This document shows, piece by piece, positions 60,658-64,000 of a stretch of DNA of 64,000 nt (positions are counted from its first letter, which is position 1; the number at the start of each line of letters is the position of its first letter). The notes below the pieces were generated by a model that saw nothing but the letters and a program-made list of their open reading frames with translations, made no database searches and was not told where the DNA came from. The DNA comes from Doris montereyensis (taxonomy: Eukaryota > Mollusca > Gastropoda > Nudibranchia > Dorididae), in assembly GCA_037039925.1 (NCBI GenBank), contig JAXRKP010000284.1, positions 10,001 through 74,000 of the forward strand, given 5' to 3'. The position numbers and the translations under genes were made by a program.

Positions 60658-62335
60658 CGGAAGACAAACACCATAGAAAGCAAACGATGCTTTCGTAGAA
60701 ATCAATCACACCAAGTCCTAGGGAATCCACTACCAAACAAAAATTGATAATAAATCACTCCACTTTATAGTTAATACTGCCTCCCTCTAGCAATGCCATC
60801 AGATGTCGCAGCATCGGGTGTTCTCCCTATTGCAGTGTGTCGAAGGCTAACCACCATTCCGTTCTGTTTTGTGACATGTCTCATATTAGTTCGAGGTTGG
60901 TTTGGGATGTCACTTTTAATGCGTTTTTCCTGGAACTCCTTCAAGGTCGTTATTCAATGTTAGTGGCAATGTCGTTTTTGTTGTTGATTATGAAAAAGTA
61001 TTTGATTGCTTGTTTGCAGGGATTTCAGGATTTCTTTACAAAATATGCCCTATTATTAGGCTCCGTCTTGCTTCCAGTATTCTCTTTTTATAGCTGACGG
61101 TTTTTTGTGAACTACTGATGCTTTAAAGGGGCATATAATGACATGTTTGTTATAGTTATTTCAAGTGTTGTTTATGCTAAAAAACCCAAACAAACTATAC
61201 ATTTCTGGAAAGGTGTTGAGTCATGCTTTATGCTAAAAAAATAAATAAATTACAAAATTCACGATGACATAGCCTTGACCCCTGGGCAAAAATCCAATAT
61301 GACCGCCAAGCTATGTAATTCTTATGTTGGGATCCCTTGAAAAGTTTGTAGATATTGTCATTTTCATTCAAAAACCATTTTATCAGAGAATTTCATGACC
61401 TTTCCAGAAATGTAGAGTTTGTTAGGGTTCTTATCAAATGTTCATTTATCTAAAAATGAAAGCAGTGATACTTTCTTCACGATACTGCAATCACAAGACA
61501 TCTATGACGACAGGGCGACAATCGCTATTTCCGAAAGCAGGAGAGCTACAGGTATTCTTCATTCACCGGAGATGTGGAAAACGATAAAAACAGTTAGTAG
61601 TCAAAGGGAATTAACAATGAAAACTTAGCAGATGAATTGGCCAATCTAATCGGCTGCCGCAGAATAGCGTACTTAGGGTTAAGTCAAGTCAAGTAAGTCA
61701 AAAACAGTCTTAGGGTTATTGTTTTTTTTTTATTTGTTGAATTTAATTTTTGTTCCCCCCCGCCCCCGACCCTTGCAGATGAAGTAAAGGAGCTAGTTAA
61801 ACAGGTGGACGCCCTACATCGGCCAAACCTCCGGCAGAGAAGCGCCAAACCCAGCTCGGGCAAGACCAGCAGCCACGGCAAGGTGACCTCGTCCAAGTCG
61901 AATTCCAGCAAAGGTGGTGGAGGCGGCTTGGGCGGTAAATCGTCCAAGTCCAATGTCATGAGGTCAGGGTCATCTAAATCAAAGGTTTGTTTTAAAATGT
62001 TTTCGTTTTGTAACATTAAAAAAAAAAAAAATTCCCCTTCAGTACCGTTTCATTTGGGTGTGAAATTTCCCCGCTATTTATAGTTGAAGCCGAAACTGCA
62101 CTTCCCCGAGAAGCGTAGGCCCAATGATAGGCTTTTCCTCTCAAGTTGGGGCGGTGGGTACCAGTGTGGAGGTCTCTGCTGGTTGACCTCTGTAATTTTC
62201 TTCTTCTTGCTGTTACTTCTTAATTCACCCTGAGATCATTGCATATTACGGTGGATGGGGTAAATTTCCTGGGGTCACAGGGAAAATTTCACTGAAACAA
62301 ACTGAGTTTTTACATCTATAATCTCATGCCTGTAT

Positions 62336-62370
<35 letters not shown>

Positions 62371-63772
62371 TTAAATTTCAATACAGGTCCTGGTTTGCCT
62401 TTACATCAAATTGTTTTCTTTTTTTTCCCCGGGCTTTCCCGTGAGGGGTCGCCACAGCAGATCATCCTTCTCTTCTCCATTTTGTCCTATCCTGTTCGCC
62501 CCATCTTTTGCACCAACGATATTCATCTCTTCGTGCATCATATACACAATATACAGTAGTGTCTGCCAAGCTGCATGGTCCAAAGATGACCAAAAAAAAA
62601 GAAATTGTGCATTTTAGCAAAGGTGCATTTTGATGGAGTCGAAGGCCATGACTCATTACTGTGTTGCTACATTGCCATTCTTGTTTGGAAACATGTGTAA
62701 ACTCTTTTTTTATATTTGTTTGGGGTTTGTTATTCGTTGGACAAGACCTAACAAGGGTGAAGACATTCAGCATCCATGATGCTTTTTAAAATTTGTTGAC
62801 ATGCGTGTCATACAGAGTACGATTTCCGTAGGTAAAAGTGACGCAAGCCCTTACTCGTATTTTCTCAGCGTGATAAAAAAGAGAGAGCCGATCGGAATGT
62901 CTGTCTGGTAGATGTATTGAGTGAGAGAGGGAGGGAAAGGGCAGTTAAGTGTGACCAGAGCTGAGACAGCCAAGAGTAGTTGGTTAAGATCTAGATGTCA
63001 CACACACACACACGAGCATAACAGATTGTGTCACTGGAGCAAGGTGAGAAAGAGGTTATTAAGTGTTTTTTTTCACAGGCATTGAGTCTTTAAATGCAAC
63101 AAATTGAAGACAGACTTACAAAAACCTGTTGTATTTTGGCTAAGTCAAGCCAGCCGGTGTTGTATTTTGAGGGGACGATTAGCATAGAATTCGATTACCT
63201 GAAGAAGAAAAAAACTTGCTTATTGACAATTCATCCATTTTAGCGGCATGCAACCTGCTGGTGACCACTGTTTCTTCGTTTTGGTCTTTCCCCTTTTCCT
63301 CCTGCGTGGTATGTCCATCCGCAAGTACACCGTCTGTGTGATATATTTAACTATCCCTTCTCTGTCTGTGTGATATATTTAACGTATCCCTTCTCTGTCT
63401 GTGTGATATATTTAACGTATCCTTCTCTGTCTGTGTGATATATTTAACGTATCCCTTCTCTGTCTGTGTGATATATTTAACGTATCCCTTCTCTGTCTGT
63501 GTGATATATTTAACGTATCCCTTCTCTGTCTGTGTGATATATTTAACGTATCCCTTCTCTGTCTGTGTGATATATTTAACGTATCCCTTCTGTCTGTGCC
63601 GCCTATGATATGATTATTATAAAAGCCCACTGTTATCGATTATTTTCCCTGGTTATTCCAGTCCAAGTCCAAACGATCTCGCAAACAGAAGCCTGGAATT
63701 CCAAACCTGAAGGACCTGGGCAGGTGGAAGCCCCAGGACGACCTGGCCCTCCTCATCACCGCCGTGCAGCAG
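58405..63772 (+). CDS. MCRS1: Microspherule protein 1 (partial, runs off window)
   Basis: MCRS1 is a nuclear subunit of INO80 and NSL chromatin complexes, with a SANT-like N-terminal region and a C-terminal FHA domain. Visible exons are 58403-58622, 59487-59837, 61779-61984 and 63662-63772. Family-specific matches are SIKRKKFDDELVESSL in the second and LGRWKPQDDLALLITAVQQ in the last; the third is a serine/lysine/glycine-rich linker. The start is ATG 58405, immediately after an acceptor. A one-base shift is needed at or near the start of the second exon, and its 3' half is unclear. The FHA domain lies beyond 64000. It is head to head with SDHC. Confidence 0.88.
58623..58712 (+). repeat. (TTC)n microsatellite at a splice donor
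   Basis: About 85 bp of TTC repeat beginning within ten bases of the MCRS1 donor at 58623. Confidence 0.93.
58968..59065 (+). mobile_element. SINE family A
   Basis: ATCTCGGTAGTCCAGAGGCA, GGTGTCGGCCTCTCAACCAA, GTGGATTTGAGCCC and GTTGAAAAATGTTTCCTC. The 3' body is missing, and a tandem repeat begins immediately after. Confidence 0.75.
59065..59370 (+). repeat. ~85-bp tandem repeat, four units
   Basis: Units carry CTCCAATTAAAACTTTCCGA, TTCGTTTGTAGTCAAGTTCT and AAATGTCTAAGAAATCAACC. The first unit starts in the spacer of the adjacent SINE A. Confidence 0.95.
59487..59837 (+). CDS. MCRS1: MCRS1 exon with RKKFDDELVESSL
   Basis: The acceptor CACCTTAG ends at 59486 and the donor GTACGT starts at 59838. 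RSSTRSIKRKKFDDELVESS is a near-exact family match. Splicing from 58622 puts this stretch one base out of frame, and further frame uncertainty affects the GC-rich 3' half (a SESGSDPAPVALVAV reading competes). Confidence 0.85.
60025..60655. mobile_element. Element or SINE pair bounded by inverted (TAA)n / TATAGCGCC ends
   Basis: The left side is (TAA)n followed by AATTTCTATAGCGCCCATTC. The right side is GGCGCTCTATAAATG followed by (TTA)n. The two ends are inverted relative to each other, as expected of one insertion with inverted ends or two oppositely oriented retroelement 3' ends. Confidence 0.5.
61420..61702 (+). mobile_element. Possible retroelement 3' end with AAGTC pentamer tail
   Basis: Interrupted coding-like sequence ends at GGGTTAAGTCAAGTCAAGTA, the same pentamer tail as at 39389-39421. 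No domain can be read. Confidence 0.35.
61779..61984 (+). CDS. MCRS1: MCRS1 linker exon
   Basis: The acceptor GACCCTTGCAG and donor GTTTGT flank 206 bp. It reads EVKELVKQVDALHRPNLRQR, then a Ser/Lys/Gly-rich stretch (SSKGGGGGLGGKSSKS). It ends in phase 0, which fits the exon at 63662. Membership is inferred from position, strand and phase. Confidence 0.7.
62195..62310 (+). mobile_element. SINE A head fragment
   Basis: TTCTTAATTCACCCTGAGAT, CATTGCATATTACGGTGGAT and TTTCACTGAAAC match the family A head without the tRNA-like part. Confidence 0.6.
62333..62375 (+). repeat. (TTTA)n microsatellite
   Basis: About ten TTTA/ATTT units following the SINE A head. Confidence 0.9.
63340..63600 (+). repeat. 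33-bp minisatellite
   Basis: About 7.5 units of TCTGTCTGTGTGATATATTT plus AACGTATCCCTTC, ending about 60 bases before the MCRS1 acceptor at 63661. The 33-base period keeps a - strand frame open as an 11-residue repeat. Confidence 0.95.
63662..63772 (+). CDS. MCRS1: MCRS1 exon with GRWKPQDDLALL
   Basis: The acceptor GTTATTCCAG ends at 63661. It reads SKSKRSRKQKPGIPNLKD then LGRWKPQDDLALLITAVQQ, a clear match to the family's LGRWKP-DDLLL block. The exon should stop after CAGCAG, where the sequence is GCGAGT: a GC donor, or a T lost to error. Confidence 0.9.
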
Positions 63773-63857
63773 GCGAGTGAAGTTTGCGCAAAAGAGATTT
63801 CTCTAGTACAGCAAGTCTCACACTCAATAGTATTGAGTGTAGGCTTATCACCACAAG

Positions 63858-64000
63858 GGATTCAATGGTCCGTACGCAAGGGGCCGGCCTCTCAAACAAA
63901 AAGGTCGTGGGCTTTGTCGCCGACAGATTGAAACGTTTCCACGAGTTTTTTTGTTTTGTTTTGTTTTTTTTTCTAGTAAGACCCAGCTCCCTTGGGTCCC
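63858..64000 (+). mobile_element. SINE family A, cut by window edge
   Basis: GGCCGGCCTCTCAAACAAAA, AGGTCGTGGGC, GATTGAAACGTTTCCACGAG and TTTTTCTAGTAAGACCCAGC, the tRNA-like and spacer portions of the family. Confidence 0.6.

Overview
This is a eukaryotic nuclear window from an intron-rich, repeat-rich invertebrate genome. I infer a mollusc, probably a gastropod, from the split genes, the long tRNA-derived SINEs, the RTE-like LINEs and the CTAGATC-rich intergenic sequence. That placement is an inference and is not proven by the sequence. There is no bacterial or viral gene organisation. Nearly all of the long open frames are by-products of tandem repeats.

Three host genes can be followed by exon homology and splice sites. 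(1) ATP6V1A, catalytic subunit A of the vacuolar proton ATPase, lies on + from 1574 to 27050, with 12 recognisable coding exons. The exon that should carry the P-loop is badly eroded, the following ~45 codons are absent, and other exons hold small indels. (2) SDHC, the cytochrome b560 membrane anchor of succinate dehydrogenase, lies on - from 51432 to 40880 in five or six exons. (3) MCRS1 (microspherule protein 1, an INO80/NSL chromatin-complex subunit) lies on + from 58405 and runs off the right edge. ATP6V1A and SDHC are tail to tail. SDHC and MCRS1 are head to head, about 7 kb apart.

The rest is mostly mobile and tandem DNA. There are two nearly complete ~3.0-3.4 kb RTE-like LINEs on - (8953-11959 and 53024-56392), each with an 11-bp target-site duplication. 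LINE 3' fragments occur at about 19.1-20.07, 43.66-44.25, 37.69-37.9 and 39.1-39.4 kb. At least three tRNA-derived SINE families are present. A TIR-bearing MITE family has three copies. A clean non-autonomous piggyBac element with TTAA duplications sits in SDHC intron 1. More than a dozen minisatellites and simple-sequence arrays fill the introns.

The most interesting structures are relations between repeats. One LINE is inserted in a SINE. Another LINE has a second, empty copy of its target sequence 5 kb away. At least three minisatellites seem to have grown out of SINE sequence. Intronic simple repeats are mostly pyrimidine-rich on the sense strand.

Reading limits: exon boundaries come from eye-matching to known family proteins plus GT/AG sites. 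Indels in all three genes suggest an imperfect long-read consensus, so apparent frameshifts may not be biological.
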